DNA of 64,000 bases from NCBI RefSeq assembly GCF_006874585.1, contig NZ_CP029761.1:1-64000 (forward strand), in the 5' to 3' direction. Below the pieces are notes generated by a model. The model was given only the letters and a program-made list of their open reading frames with translations. It made no database searches and was not told the DNA's origin. Position numbers and translations under genes: made by a program. Shown piece after piece: positions 1-8,697 of the stretch. Positions within the stretch are counted from its first letter, which is position 1. The number at the start of each line of letters is the position of its first letter. This DNA is from Sphingomonas sp. IC081 (lineage in GTDB: Bacteria > Pseudomonadota > Alphaproteobacteria > Sphingomonadales > Sphingomonadaceae).

Positions 1-9
1 TGTGGATAA
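1..9 (-). promoter_or_regulatory. DnaA box (perfect consensus)
   Basis: The first nine bases are the exact complement of the DnaA-box consensus TTATCCACA. The site lies 58 bp beyond the dnaA stop codon. One box does not make an origin; a cluster could continue left of the window, which cannot be seen here. Confidence 0.6.
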
Positions 10-67
10 AGTGTGGAGGTCTTGTGGGCTATTCGTGGACTATCGGGGGATAGTCCGGGGAAAAGCT

Positions 68-1570
68 TCAGGACTCCAGCTGGCGCAGCAGCGAACGGAC
101 GTCGCCGTCCATGTCGGCATCGCGCGTGCGCAGTTCCTCGATCAGGCGCACGGCGTGGATCACCGTCGAGTGATCGCGGCCACCGAACTTGCGGCCGATC
201 TCCGGGTAGGAGCGCGGCGTCAGCACCTTGGCGAGGTACATCGCCACCTGGCGCGGACGCACCACCGCGCGGGCGCGGCGCTTCGAGCTCATCTCGGTCC
301 GGTCGATCCGGTAGAACTGGCAGACCGTGCGCTGGATCTCGTCGATCGTGATGCGGCGGCGGTTGGCCGAGAGGATGTCGGTCAGCTGTTCCTCGGCCAG
401 CTGCAGCGACACGGCCTGGCCGGTCAGCTGGGCATAGGCGATCAGCTTGTTGAGGCCGCCGACCAGTTCACGCACGTTGCGGTTGATGGTGCGGGCAAGG
501 AACTCGATGACGTCCGAAGGCACGTCGACCGAAGCGAAGCGGCCGAGGCGATTCTGGAGGATCGAGCGGCGCAGTTCGATGTCCGCCGGCTGGATGTCGG
601 CAACCAGGCCCATCGACAGGCGCGAGAGCAGGCGCGGCTCGACGCCGTCGAGCGCCTGGGGCGCACGGTCGGCGGCAAAGACCAGGCGCTTGCCTTCCTG
701 CAGCAGCGCATCGATCGTGTAGAGCAGTTCTTCCTGCGCCGAGGCCTTGCCGATGATGAACTGGATGTCGTCCACCAGCAGCAGGTCGAAACCGCGCAGG
801 CGCGACTTGAACTCGATCATCTGGTTCTGGCGCAGCGCCTGGACAAATTCGACCATGAAGCGCTCGGCCGAGCAGTAGAAGATCCGCGCATGGGGGTGGT
901 GCTGGAGATAGGCGTGGCCGATCGCGTGCAGCAGGTGGGTCTTGCCCTGGCCGGTCGCGCCCTTGAGATAGAGCGGCGAGAACTGCGGCGTTTCGGTGGC
1001 AGCCATGCGCTGCGCGGCGTTGCAGGCCAGCACGTTCGACTGGCCGGTCACGAAGCTCGAGAAAGTCTGCGAGGCGTCGATGCCGGCAGGGCCCTGGCCC
1101 AGGGCCGCGAAGGCTTCGCCGGCGAGCACGGCCGAGATCGGGTCCGCGCTGCCCTGTGCCGAATCATTGGCGGGAGCGCTGGCCGGAAGGGCGCCGCCGC
1201 CGCCAAGGCGCAGTTCGGGAAGCTGGCGGCGACCCGGATGCACAAGCACACGCACGTGGCGCACGTCGGGACGGGCGATCTTCCATGCCAGCGAGAGGCG
1301 GTCCGCAAAACGGTCCGCGACCCAGTTCGCCGAAAACTCGGTGGGCAGGTAGAGATCGAGCGTGCCGGTTTCCTTGCAGTAGTTGCCCGGCTGGATCGGC
1401 TTGATCCACTGGCTGTGGGCCTGCTGACCCAGATCCTTGCGTAAACCCTGGCTGATGTCCGCCCAGTCGGCCGCCAGATTCACGGCTTCCTGATCCTCTT
1501 CCATCACCAACTTTACCGCCTTCGATTTTTTGCTCACGCCGTTAGCGCCCTGACCTGCTGTACCTGACAT
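68..1570 (-). CDS. dnaA: Chromosomal replication initiator DnaA
   Basis: DnaA is the AAA+ ATPase that binds DnaA boxes, melts the origin and loads the replicative helicase. The 500-residue product has the Walker A motif GATGQGKT at about residues 204-211, the Walker B motif LLLVDDIQF at about 263-271, and a C-terminal helix-turn-helix domain IV with the family signature around FGGRDHSTVIHA. The frame stays open further upstream, but the ATG at 1568-1570 is chosen because an AAGGGGGG ribosome-binding site precedes it and the upstream residues look non-coding. rpsT follows at a distance on the same strand, an order common in alphaproteobacteria. A DnaA box lies just past the stop codon. Confidence 0.97.
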   Translation of the reverse strand: MSGTAGQGANGVSKKSKAVKLVMEEDQEAVNLAADWADISQGLRKDLGQQAHSQWIKPIQPGNYCKETGTLDLYLPTEFSANWVADRFADRLSLAWKIARPDVRHVRVLVHPGRRQLPELRLGGGGALPASAPANDSAQGSADPISAVLAGEAFAALGQGPAGIDASQTFSSFVTGQSNVLACNAAQRMAATETPQFSPLYLKGATGQGKTHLLHAIGHAYLQHHPHARIFYCSAERFMVEFVQALRQNQMIEFKSRLRGFDLLLVDDIQFIIGKASAQEELLYTIDALLQEGKRLVFAADRAPQALDGVEPRLLSRLSMGLVADIQPADIELRRSILQNRLGRFASVDVPSDVIEFLARTINRNVRELVGGLNKLIAYAQLTGQAVSLQLAEEQLTDILSANRRRITIDEIQRTVCQFYRIDRTEMSSKRRARAVVRPRQVAMYLAKVLTPRSYPEIGRKFGGRDHSTVIHAVRLIEELRTRDADMDGDVRSLLRQLES

Positions 1571-1643
1571 TAAACCAACCCCCCTTGTTGGCTGCTGCCC
1601 CGAACGGGCCCTCGCGCAACCGGAACTGGTCCATCGCCAATTG

Positions 1644-1661
1644 TTACGTTTACAAACGTAA
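1644..1661. promoter_or_regulatory. Palindromic operator-like site upstream of dnaA
   Basis: The sequence TTACGTTT-AC-AAACGTAA is a perfect 8-bp inverted repeat with a 2-bp spacer. It is centred about 80 bp upstream of the dnaA start codon, where a regulator could act on the dnaA leader or promoter. The cognate protein is unknown, and that it is a regulatory site is inference from symmetry and position. Confidence 0.45.
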
Positions 1662-2506
1662 AGATGCCCCCAGCCGCAAACGCATGTTTGCAGCAGATGC
1701 TTCGTTGCTGTCGATGTTCCCCGGCCGGTTCCGCAACGGCCGGGGACCCTTTTAGAAACGGGTTTGGTTGTGGTGCAATATGCCACTCCCCAAATAAAAA
1801 AAATTATGCCTGTTGACTCGGCCGGGAGTGCCCAAAATCCGTCATGAATGGATTTTTTCGTGTAAATTCATGGGCTTGAATTGAGGGCGCCACAAGGCGC
1901 CACGCGAATCGCGAGGTTTCTGCCGTTTCAATGGATTGGCGTTCCCGCGCGCAGCCGAGCGGCGCCGGAGCCGACCGGGGGCGGCTCCGACTTCGTTCTT
2001 GTTCCGTACCTTACGGTGCGGATCGCCGGGGCGATTGCCCCCCGTCCGGCGCTGCGACTCGCATGCGATTCGTCCCTGATTCCGAGTCCCGGCGGGCGCC
2101 GGGTGGGCATCGGGCGGGCAAGGAACGAATCGAATGGCGGCTCCCGCCCGCTCCGTTCCGGCACCTGCTGCACCGCGGCATATCCCGGGTCGCGGCAAGC
2201 CGTGGGTCCGGCATCGCTTGCCGTCAACGGGCAGCCGGAACGCGGCAGGGCGCGGGTAGCGGGAAAGGCGGTGGAACCGTCGGACCGGGATGCGGGGGCA
2301 TCCTGCGACGATTCGGGCGAGCCGGAACGGGTTGCGCGCGGTCGGCGGGGCAGCGCGGCCATTGGCTGTAGCTGGCGGCTGTAGCTGTCGCTTTGGCTAG
2401 CGCCGGGGCCCGGGTCCGTCTCGAAAGGCGGATTCGGGCCCTGTCGGCGCAGGCCGCTCCGAACGGGGCGTTCCCGAAAGACGCGTCTTCGGTCCCTGAA
2501 ATGCCA
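1662..2506. other. Gene-poor region between dnaA and rpsT
   Basis: About 850 bp without a convincing gene. Bases 1790-1880 are AT-rich, with runs of A and T, and could hold the dnaA promoter or an unwinding region. The rest (about 1890-2500) is very GC-rich and open in several frames on both strands, but those frames have skewed arginine/glycine/proline composition, no good ribosome-binding site and no recognisable domain. No further consensus DnaA box was found by eye. Confidence 0.5.
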
Positions 2507-2572
2507 TCGGCCCAAGCTTTCCGTCCGATTCTTCGCCGTGAAGCGAAAATTCCGGACGGCAGCTTGGGCCGA
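2507..2572 (-). terminator. Long hairpin downstream of rpsT
   Basis: Bases 2507-2527 pair with 2553-2572. Twelve bases match perfectly (TCGGCCCAAGCT with its complement), followed by a CCGTCCG block. The hairpin starts about 40 bp past the rpsT stop codon and probably ends that transcript. There is no strong U-tract. Confidence 0.5.
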
Positions 2573-2613
2573 AGCATCAGTCCCGCCGTGAAGGCCGGAC
2601 TGTCAGGCCGGGC

Positions 2614-2874
2614 TCAGAGAGCCGAGACGGCCTTGGTCAGGCGCGAGAACTTGCGCGCTGCGGTGTTCTTGTGAAGCACACCGCGGGCAACGCCGCGTGC
2701 CAGCTCGGGCTGGGCTTCCTTGAGCGCGGCCGAAGCAGCGGTCTTGTCACCACCGGCGATCGCGGCTTCGACCTTCTTGACGAAGGTACGGATGCGGCTG
2801 ACGCGGTTGGTATTGATCTCGGCGCGGCGCTCGTTGCGACGGATGCGCTTGCGGGCTTGCGGCGTATTGGCCAT
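2614..2874 (-). CDS. rpsT: 30S ribosomal protein S20
   Basis: S20 binds 16S rRNA in the body of the small subunit and helps early assembly. The 86-residue product starts [17 protein letters not shown], the typical basic N-terminus of S20, and has the family's normal length. The start is supported by an AGAGGAAA ribosome-binding site seven bases upstream. It lies between dnaA and mutM on the same strand, with its own hairpin downstream, so it is probably transcribed alone. Confidence 0.97.
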   Translation of the reverse strand: MANTPQARKRIRRNERRAEINTNRVSRIRTFVKKVEAAIAGGDKTAASAALKEAQPELARGVARGVLHKNTAARKFSRLTKAVSAL

Positions 2875-3019
2875 CGAATTTCCTCTGTCTGGCCCCCCAC
2901 ACAGCGGTGATGGCGGCCCAATGCCTAACGAATCTGCTTGGCGAGCGGACTCGCCGGAAAGCGCGCCCCTTAGCGGTGTGACGCTATTCCGTCAACCCGC
3001 GAGGCGCCTCCGAAACCGC

Positions 3020-3832
3020 CTATTTCTGGCATTTCGGGCACCAGAACGTGCTGCGTCCACCCTGGACGAAGCGCCGAACGGTGCCGCCACATAGGCAAGG
3101 CTGGCCTTCGCGTCCATAGACCTGCCACGAAGTCGCGAAATAGCCCAGTTCTCCGTTGGGTTGGGCGTAGTCGCGGATCGTCGAGCCGCCCGCCGCGATC
3201 GATTCGGACAGCACCTCGCGAATCGCCGGGACCAGTCTCTTGAGCGCGGGGAGGGTGACGCGTCCCGATTCCCTGTCGGGCCGGATGCCGGAGCGGAACA
3301 GCGCCTCGCAGACATAGATGTTGCCGAGTCCGGCCACCAGCTGCTGGTCGAGCAGCATCTGCTTGATCGGGGCGATTCGCCCGGCAAGGTGGCTTTTGAG
3401 ATGGGCCGCCGTCAGGCCCTCGCCGAGCGGTTCGGGGCCGAGCGCGGCGAAGGGGCCCCACGAATCGAGCGTGGCGGTGGGCACCAGGTCCACCGAACCG
3501 AAGCGCCGCGCATCGTTGAGCGCCAGCACATGGCCCGAGCCCGTCTCGATCACCAGATGATCGTGCTTTTCCGGTTTCTCGGGTTCGATTCGCCAGCGTC
3601 CGGACATGCCGAGGTGGAACACCATGGTCTGGTCGCGGTCGGTATGGATGAGGCCGTATTTGGCGCGCCGGCCCATCGCGGTGACACGCGCGCCGGTCAT
3701 GACCTGCACGAGGTCGGGCGGGAACGGGCGGCGCAAGTCCGCGCGGTTGAGGGTGACGCGGGCGATCCGCTCGCCCTCGAGATAGCGGGCGAGGCCGCGC
3801 ACGGTGGTTTCGACTTCTGGAAGCTCTGGCAT
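3020..3832 (-). CDS. mutM: Formamidopyrimidine-DNA glycosylase (MutM/Fpg)
   Basis: Base-excision repair enzyme that removes 8-oxoguanine and formamidopyrimidines and cuts the abasic site. The 270-residue product begins MPELPEVET, so the catalytic proline 2 and glutamate 3 are present. The helix-two-turn-helix segment (LLDQQLVAGLGNIYVCEAL) and a C-terminal zinc finger are seen. The frame is open upstream to 5149, but MPELPE fixes the true start because the N-terminal proline is the nucleophile. The first zinc-finger pair reads PCLCGG, C-x-C, not the usual C-x2-C, while the second pair CPKC is normal. Family assignment is secure. Confidence 0.96.
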   Translation of the reverse strand: MPELPEVETTVRGLARYLEGERIARVTLNRADLRRPFPPDLVQVMTGARVTAMGRRAKYGLIHTDRDQTMVFHLGMSGRWRIEPEKPEKHDHLVIETGSGHVLALNDARRFGSVDLVPTATLDSWGPFAALGPEPLGEGLTAAHLKSHLAGRIAPIKQMLLDQQLVAGLGNIYVCEALFRSGIRPDRESGRVTLPALKRLVPAIREVLSESIAAGGSTIRDYAQPNGELGYFATSWQVYGREGQPCLCGGTVRRFVQGGRSTFWCPKCQK

Positions 3833-3946
3833 CGTGCGGGAGAGATAGGGCGTCGCCGGGTCCATGGGAAGGAACGGCGTTGCCGGATCAAGTTTACGGC
3901 CGTCCCGTGCCTCGTCAGGGAGCGAACATCCCGCTAAGCCGCCGGC

Positions 3947-4855
3947 ATGGAAGAGAACCGCTCCAATTTCCGTGCCTTTGCCATGCTTGGCCTCGTCATG
4001 CTGTTCTGGGCGGGCAACTCGATCACCGGGCGGGCGGTGCGAGACGACATCCCGCCGTTCACGCTCGCTTTCGGGCGCTGGCTGATCGCGGTGGCGGCGC
4101 TGCTGCCCTTTGCACTGGGGCCGCTGCGGCGCGAGTGGCGCGCGGTGGTGGCCGGATGGCGGTGGATCGTTGTGCTGGGGGTGCTGGGCGTCGTCTGCTT
4201 CAACGGCTTCATCTACAAGGGCCTGCACTACACCACCGCCGCCAATGCCCTGCTGCTGCAGGCGGCGATCCCCGCTGTCGTCACCGTGCTGGACCGGGTG
4301 CTGTTCGGCGGGCGGCCCGGAAAGCTGCATGTCCTTGGCGTGGCCGTCTCGACGCTGGGGGTTGTCGCCATCGTCTTCAAGGGCGATCCGGCGGCGCTGA
4401 TGAGCCTGAGCTTCGGGCGCGGCGATGCCCTGGTGTTCTGCGCGGTGGCGGCATGGTCGTTCTATACGGTGCTCTTGCGCAAGCGCCCGCCGGTGCCGCC
4501 GGCGGTGTTCCTGCTGCTGACCTTCACGCTGGGCGCACTGGCGATGGCGCCGCTTTCGATGATGGAGGCGGCGAGCGGGCAGGCGGTGCGCTGGAGCCCC
4601 CATGCGCTGGCCGCCTTCGCCTATGTCGGCCTGTTTCCTTCGGCGGTGGCTTATTTCATCTACAACCGCGCGACCGCCGATCTGGGCGCGGCCCGGGCGG
4701 GGCAGGCGATCACGCTGATGCCGCTGTTCGGCGCGCTGCTTTCCGCGCTGCTGCTGGGGGAGCGGCTGATGCCCTACCACTTCGCGGGCATGGCGCTGAT
4801 TCTGGCGGGGATCGTGTTCTCGGCGCTGGCGCTGCGTCGCATAAAGACTGGTTGA
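3947..4855 (+). CDS. EamA-family (DMT superfamily) transporter
   Basis: A 302-residue inner-membrane protein with about ten hydrophobic helices in two EamA repeats; the second begins near FGRGDALVFCAVAAWSF. EamA proteins usually export amino acids or other metabolites, but the substrate cannot be read from sequence. It is divergent from mutM, with 114 bp between the starts. Its stop codon is the first base of a multi-hairpin repeat that may also end its transcript. Confidence 0.88.
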   Translation: MEENRSNFRAFAMLGLVMLFWAGNSITGRAVRDDIPPFTLAFGRWLIAVAALLPFALGPLRREWRAVVAGWRWIVVLGVLGVVCFNGFIYKGLHYTTAANALLLQAAIPAVVTVLDRVLFGGRPGKLHVLGVAVSTLGVVAIVFKGDPAALMSLSFGRGDALVFCAVAAWSFYTVLLRKRPPVPPAVFLLLTFTLGALAMAPLSMMEAASGQAVRWSPHALAAFAYVGLFPSAVAYFIYNRATADLGAARAGQAITLMPLFGALLSALLLGERLMPYHFAGMALILAGIVFSALALRRIKTG

Positions 4856-4986
4856 AAATCCGCTGAAGGCGGATTTTGGCGGCACCAGCCCACTCCCCCA
4901 CCCGACCACCCACGAGTGTATCCTGATGGGTGGTCGGGTGGGGGAGTGGGCTGGTGCCGCATGAAAATGCCCGGATGGGCATTTTC
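4855..4986. repeat. Three-hairpin intergenic palindromic element, copy 1
   Basis: Three stems lie in a row. The first pairs AAAATCCGC (4855-4863) with 4869-4877. The second is a perfect 34-bp stem (4879-4912 with 4927-4960) and a 14-nt loop. The third pairs GAAAATGCCC (4963-4972) with 4977-4986. The same architecture recurs at 48696-48836 in inverse orientation, and the right half recurs at 38157-38215. It is a structured repeat family, REP/BIME-like by analogy, and may act as a terminator between the EamA gene and ubiE. Confidence 0.75.
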
Positions 4987-5061
4987 CAAACATTCCATAC
5001 GACAAATTGACTGCAAAACTCCGGTGGCGCCCGGGCGGCCGGACGGCTAGAGGACTGCGCC

Positions 5062-5793
5062 ATGAGCGAAACGGTTTCCTTCGGCTACGAGGATGTGGCC
5101 ACCGACGAGAAGGAGGCGCGCGTCGGCGCCGTCTTCTCCAGCGTTGCACGCAAGTATGACGTGATGAACGATGCCATGTCCGTGGGCATGCACCGTCTGT
5201 GGAAGGACAAGTTCGTGCGGCGCGTGAAGCCGCACCGCGACGAGCAGATCCTCGACATGGCGGGCGGTACCGGCGACATCGCCTTCCGCATGGCCGCGCA
5301 GGGGGCCTCGGTCACCGTGTCGGACATCAACCAGGACATGCTCGACGTCGGCGTCGAGCGGGCGATGGAACGCGGCATCGACGGCCTCGTCTGGTCGCGC
5401 CAGAACGCCGAGGAACTCTCGTTTCCCGCCCGTCACTTCGATGCCTACACGATCGCCTTCGGCATCCGTAACGTCACCCATATCGACAAGGCGCTGGCCG
5501 AGGCGCACCGCGTGCTCAAGTTCGGCGGCCGCTTCTTCTGCCTCGAATTCTCGACCACCGAATGGCCCGGCTTCAAGGAAGTCTACGATGCCTATTCGCA
5601 CCGCCTGGTGCCGAAGATCGGGCAGGCCATCGCCGGGGACGCCGATTCCTACCGCTATCTGATCGAATCGATCCGTCGTTTCCCGAAGATGCCCGAATTC
5701 GAGAAGATGATCCGCGAAGCCGGCTTCAGGCACACCAAGGTCGAGCCGATCATGGGCGGCCTCGTGGCGATCCACTCGGGCTGGAAGGTCTGA
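5062..5793 (+). CDS. ubiE: Ubiquinone/menaquinone biosynthesis C-methyltransferase UbiE
   Basis: SAM-dependent C-methyltransferase acting on the benzoquinol ring in ubiquinone synthesis. The 243-residue product has the SAM-binding motif LDMAGGTGDIAFRM at about residue 67, the UbiE signature around YDVMNDAMSVGMHRLWK, and the second signature AFGIRNVTHIDKAL. Length is standard. It starts a forward block with ubiB 10 bp downstream, so the two quinone genes are probably co-transcribed. Confidence 0.97.
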   Translation: MSETVSFGYEDVATDEKEARVGAVFSSVARKYDVMNDAMSVGMHRLWKDKFVRRVKPHRDEQILDMAGGTGDIAFRMAAQGASVTVSDINQDMLDVGVERAMERGIDGLVWSRQNAEELSFPARHFDAYTIAFGIRNVTHIDKALAEAHRVLKFGGRFFCLEFSTTEWPGFKEVYDAYSHRLVPKIGQAIAGDADSYRYLIESIRRFPKMPEFEKMIREAGFRHTKVEPIMGGLVAIHSGWKV

Positions 5794-5803
5794 GACGTAC
5801 ACC

Positions 5804-7384
5804 GTGACAGGTTCGACCACGCATATCCTGCGGCTCCTCAAGTGGGGCCGCGTCCTTGCGCGCCACGGGGCGCTGCGCGGGATCGAGAATGACCGCAATG
5901 CCCCGGTTCAGGTCAAGCGCCTGTGCCGGATCGCCCGTTTCGGCGCGCGCCAGCCGGTCGAGCCGGACTATGCCGGCGCCTTTCAGGAAATCGGCCCGGC
6001 GGCGATCAAGCTGGGGCAGGCGCTGGCCACCCGGCCCGACCTTGTCGGCGAAGGTCCCGCGCGCAACCTGCTGACCTTGCAGGACAGCCTGCCGCCGGTT
6101 GCCTTCTCCGAAATCCGCCGGGTGATCGAGACCAGCTTCGGGCGTCCGCTCGAACAGGTCTATGCCTCGATCGAGGAGCAGCCGGTCGGCGCCGCCTCGA
6201 TCGCGCAGGTCCACCGCGCGGTGACGCCGGACGGGCGCACGGTCGCGGTCAAGGTGCTGCGCCCGGGCATTCGCGAGCAGTTTGCCGAGGACGTCGAGAC
6301 CTACGAATGGGCCGCCGCGCACCTCGAGGCGCTGGGCGGCGAGGCGGCCCGCCTGCGCCCGCGCGCGGTCGTCGCCAATCTCAAGCGCTGGACCCTGCGC
6401 GAGCTGGACTTGCGCCGCGAGGCCGCATCGGCCTCCGAACTCGCCGAAGTCATGCACGGCATCCACGGCTACCGCGTGCCCGGCATCGACTGGGACCGCA
6501 CCAATGGCCAGGTGCTGACGGTCGAGTGGATCGGCGCCACCAAGATGAGCGACATCGCCGCGCTCAGGGCAGCGGGCCACGACCTGCCCAAGCTGGCGCG
6601 CAAGCTGGTGCTGACGTTCCTCACGCAGGCGATTTCCTGCGGCTTCTTCCATGCCGACATGCACCAGGGCAACCTGTTCGTGGAAGGCAGCGGGGAAGAG
6701 GGGGCGACGATCGTCGCCATCGACTTCGGCATCATGGGCCGGATCAACCGGCAGGCGCGGCTGTGGCTGGCGGAAATCCTCTACGGTCTCACCACCGGCA
6801 ATTACCGCCGCGTCGCCGAGATCCATTTCGAGGCGCAGTATGTGCCCAGCTACCACACGGTGGAAGAGTTCGCGACCGCGCTGCGCGCCGTGGGCGAGCC
6901 GATGCGCGGCAAGCCGGTGTCCGAGCTCTCGGTCGGGCAGATGCTCGACGGGCTCTTCGCGATCACCCGCGACTTCGACATGGCCGTGCAGCCGCACCTG
7001 CTGCTGCTGCAGAAGACCATGGTCATGGTCGAGGGGCTGGCAACCGCGCTCGATCCCGACATCAACATGTGGGACGTCGCCGCGCCTTTCGTGAAAAGCT
7101 GGATCCGCGACGAACTCGGCCCCGAGGCGGTGATCGCCGACCGTCTGCGCGAAGACCTCGGCACCCTGTTCCGCCTGCCCGCGCTGGTGCGGCGGATCGA
7201 GGAGAAGTTCCCGGCCAAGGGCGGGGCGCCCGAACAGGCGCCGCTGCCCGAAGTCGACCTAATCTGGTCGCCCGGCCGCGAGCGTAAACCTCAAAGTAAC
7301 CATTGGGCGGGTTATGCTCTGGCGGCAATCCTGGGGGGCGGTGCTGCATGGGCGTTGACGTATTGGACACTGCTGGCGGGCTGA
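5804..7384 (+). CDS. ubiB: UbiB-family atypical kinase/ATPase for ubiquinone synthesis
   Basis: Atypical kinase-like protein needed for ubiquinone biosynthesis, probably as an ATPase acting on membrane-bound Coq intermediates. The 526-residue product has the KxGQ-type motif (AAIKLGQALATRPDL), the alanine-rich nucleotide loop around VGAASIAQVH, and the HADMHQGNLF catalytic loop followed by IDFG. A C-terminal membrane segment (about residues 500-524) anchors it. The start is GTG. It follows ubiE closely and overlaps the next membrane-protein gene by 37 bp. Confidence 0.94.
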   Translation: MTGSTTHILRLLKWGRVLARHGALRGIENDRNAPVQVKRLCRIARFGARQPVEPDYAGAFQEIGPAAIKLGQALATRPDLVGEGPARNLLTLQDSLPPVAFSEIRRVIETSFGRPLEQVYASIEEQPVGAASIAQVHRAVTPDGRTVAVKVLRPGIREQFAEDVETYEWAAAHLEALGGEAARLRPRAVVANLKRWTLRELDLRREAASASELAEVMHGIHGYRVPGIDWDRTNGQVLTVEWIGATKMSDIAALRAAGHDLPKLARKLVLTFLTQAISCGFFHADMHQGNLFVEGSGEEGATIVAIDFGIMGRINRQARLWLAEILYGLTTGNYRRVAEIHFEAQYVPSYHTVEEFATALRAVGEPMRGKPVSELSVGQMLDGLFAITRDFDMAVQPHLLLLQKTMVMVEGLATALDPDINMWDVAAPFVKSWIRDELGPEAVIADRLREDLGTLFRLPALVRRIEEKFPAKGGAPEQAPLPEVDLIWSPGRERKPQSNHWAGYALAAILGGGAAWALTYWTLLAG

Positions 7385-8655
7385 GCACGCCCGTCGGTAC
7401 GCCGGCGGGCGCGGCCGAGGGGGCACAGGCCGAGGGGGCGAAGGACGAGGGGGCGAAGGACGAGGGGGCACAGGACGAGGGAGGCGGCGGGGACGTCTCG
7501 CTGGTCTTTGCCGCCTGGCCGGCCTGGTGCGCGCGGATCGCACTGGCGGTGCTGGCGGCACTGCTGGTCGCCTCGGCCATGGTGCCGGTCGCCAAGCCGG
7601 GCAGCCGCTCGCCGTGGTCCGGCCCGGTCGAAGGGCCGATCCCGGCTGCCGGTAAGCCCGGCGCCGCGGCCAAGCCTTACGACGAGGACATCGCGCTTTA
7701 CGAAGCCGCCATCGCCCGCATCGCCCGGGGCGAGGCCTATTACGACTTCATCGTCCCCGAACAGCGCGCGCGCGACTATCCGGTGAACCCGGCCATTGCC
7801 GTGCGCCTGCCGACGCTGGCCTATCTCGATGCCTGGCTGGGCGCTGCCGGACAGATCGTTGCCGCCATCGCGCTGATGCTGGGCATCATCGCGGCGTGGT
7901 GGCGCAAGCTGGGCGAGGCGGGCATCTCCCCCCGGCTCAGGCGCATGGCGACGGCGCTGGTCTTCGTGGGGGCATCGCTGGGGCTCAACCGCCACTATTT
8001 CCCGCTGCACGAACTCTGGGCGGGCGGCCTCATCGCGCTGGCCTTCGGGCTCCACCGGATCGGCGGGCGCGGGCCAAAGGGGCGTTTACAAAAGGGGAGG
8101 TGGCACGCCGCTTTTGCCGCCGCCGCGCTGGCGCTGGCGATCCGCGAGCATACGCTGCCCTTTGTCCTGCTGCTCGCGGTGACCGCGCTGTGGCAGCGCA
8201 ACTGGCGCGAGGCGGCGGCGTGGTCGGCCTTGGTGGCGGTGTTCCTTGCCGCGCTCGCCTGGCACGTGTCGCTGGTCTCGTCGCAAGTCTTGCCGAGCGA
8301 TCCGCACTCCGCCCCCTGGCTGGTGCTGCGCGGCCTCTCCGGCTGGCTGGGCAATGTGGTCCAGTCGAGCAACTTGCGCTGGCTGCCGCACTGGCTGTCG
8401 GGCCCGGCGGTGATCCTGATGACGTTCGGCTGGCTCGGCTGGAACCGCAAGGAAGGGCTGTTCGCCTTCCTGCTGGCGGCGGGCTACGGGGTGCTGTTCA
8501 TGGCGGCGGGGCGCTGGGACAATTTCTACTGGGGGGCGATGCTGGCGCCGGTGATCTTTGCCGGTATCGCCTTTGCGCCGCGTGCGCTCCGGGGGCTTGT
8601 GGTTGCCGCGAGGATACCCAATTCTCCGGTGAATACCGTAAACCGCCATCCCTAA
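7348..8655 (+). CDS. Polytopic membrane protein with acidic N-terminal repeat
   Basis: A roughly 435-residue protein with about eight to ten predicted membrane helices. Before the first helix is a low-complexity stretch with three DEGA/KDEG-type repeats (about residues 24-45, DNA 7420-7482). A soluble segment after helix 1 (YDEDIALYEAAIARIARGE) resembles the first periplasmic loop of GT-C/ArnT-like glycosyltransferases, but I cannot confirm that family. The ATG at 7348 overlaps the end of ubiB; a later start after the repeats is possible. The role is unknown; expression with ubiB is likely. Confidence 0.75.
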   Translation: MGVDVLDTAGGLSTPVGTPAGAAEGAQAEGAKDEGAKDEGAQDEGGGGDVSLVFAAWPAWCARIALAVLAALLVASAMVPVAKPGSRSPWSGPVEGPIPAAGKPGAAAKPYDEDIALYEAAIARIARGEAYYDFIVPEQRARDYPVNPAIAVRLPTLAYLDAWLGAAGQIVAAIALMLGIIAAWWRKLGEAGISPRLRRMATALVFVGASLGLNRHYFPLHELWAGGLIALAFGLHRIGGRGPKGRLQKGRWHAAFAAAALALAIREHTLPFVLLLAVTALWQRNWREAAAWSALVAVFLAALAWHVSLVSSQVLPSDPHSAPWLVLRGLSGWLGNVVQSSNLRWLPHWLSGPAVILMTFGWLGWNRKEGLFAFLLAAGYGVLFMAAGRWDNFYWGAMLAPVIFAGIAFAPRALRGLVVAARIPNSPVNTVNRHP

Positions 8656-8697
8656 ATGGATTGCGCGCCCGTGAACGCTGTTGCACAAGCCCGGACC

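Noticed and set aside
1..67. Calling oriC at the window start
   Set aside because: Only one DnaA box is visible and the flank is outside the window; a single box is not enough.
1881..2515. Open frames on both strands in the dnaA-rpsT gap
   Set aside because: Arg/Gly/Pro-rich, no ribosome-binding site and equal openness on both strands; most likely GC effect.
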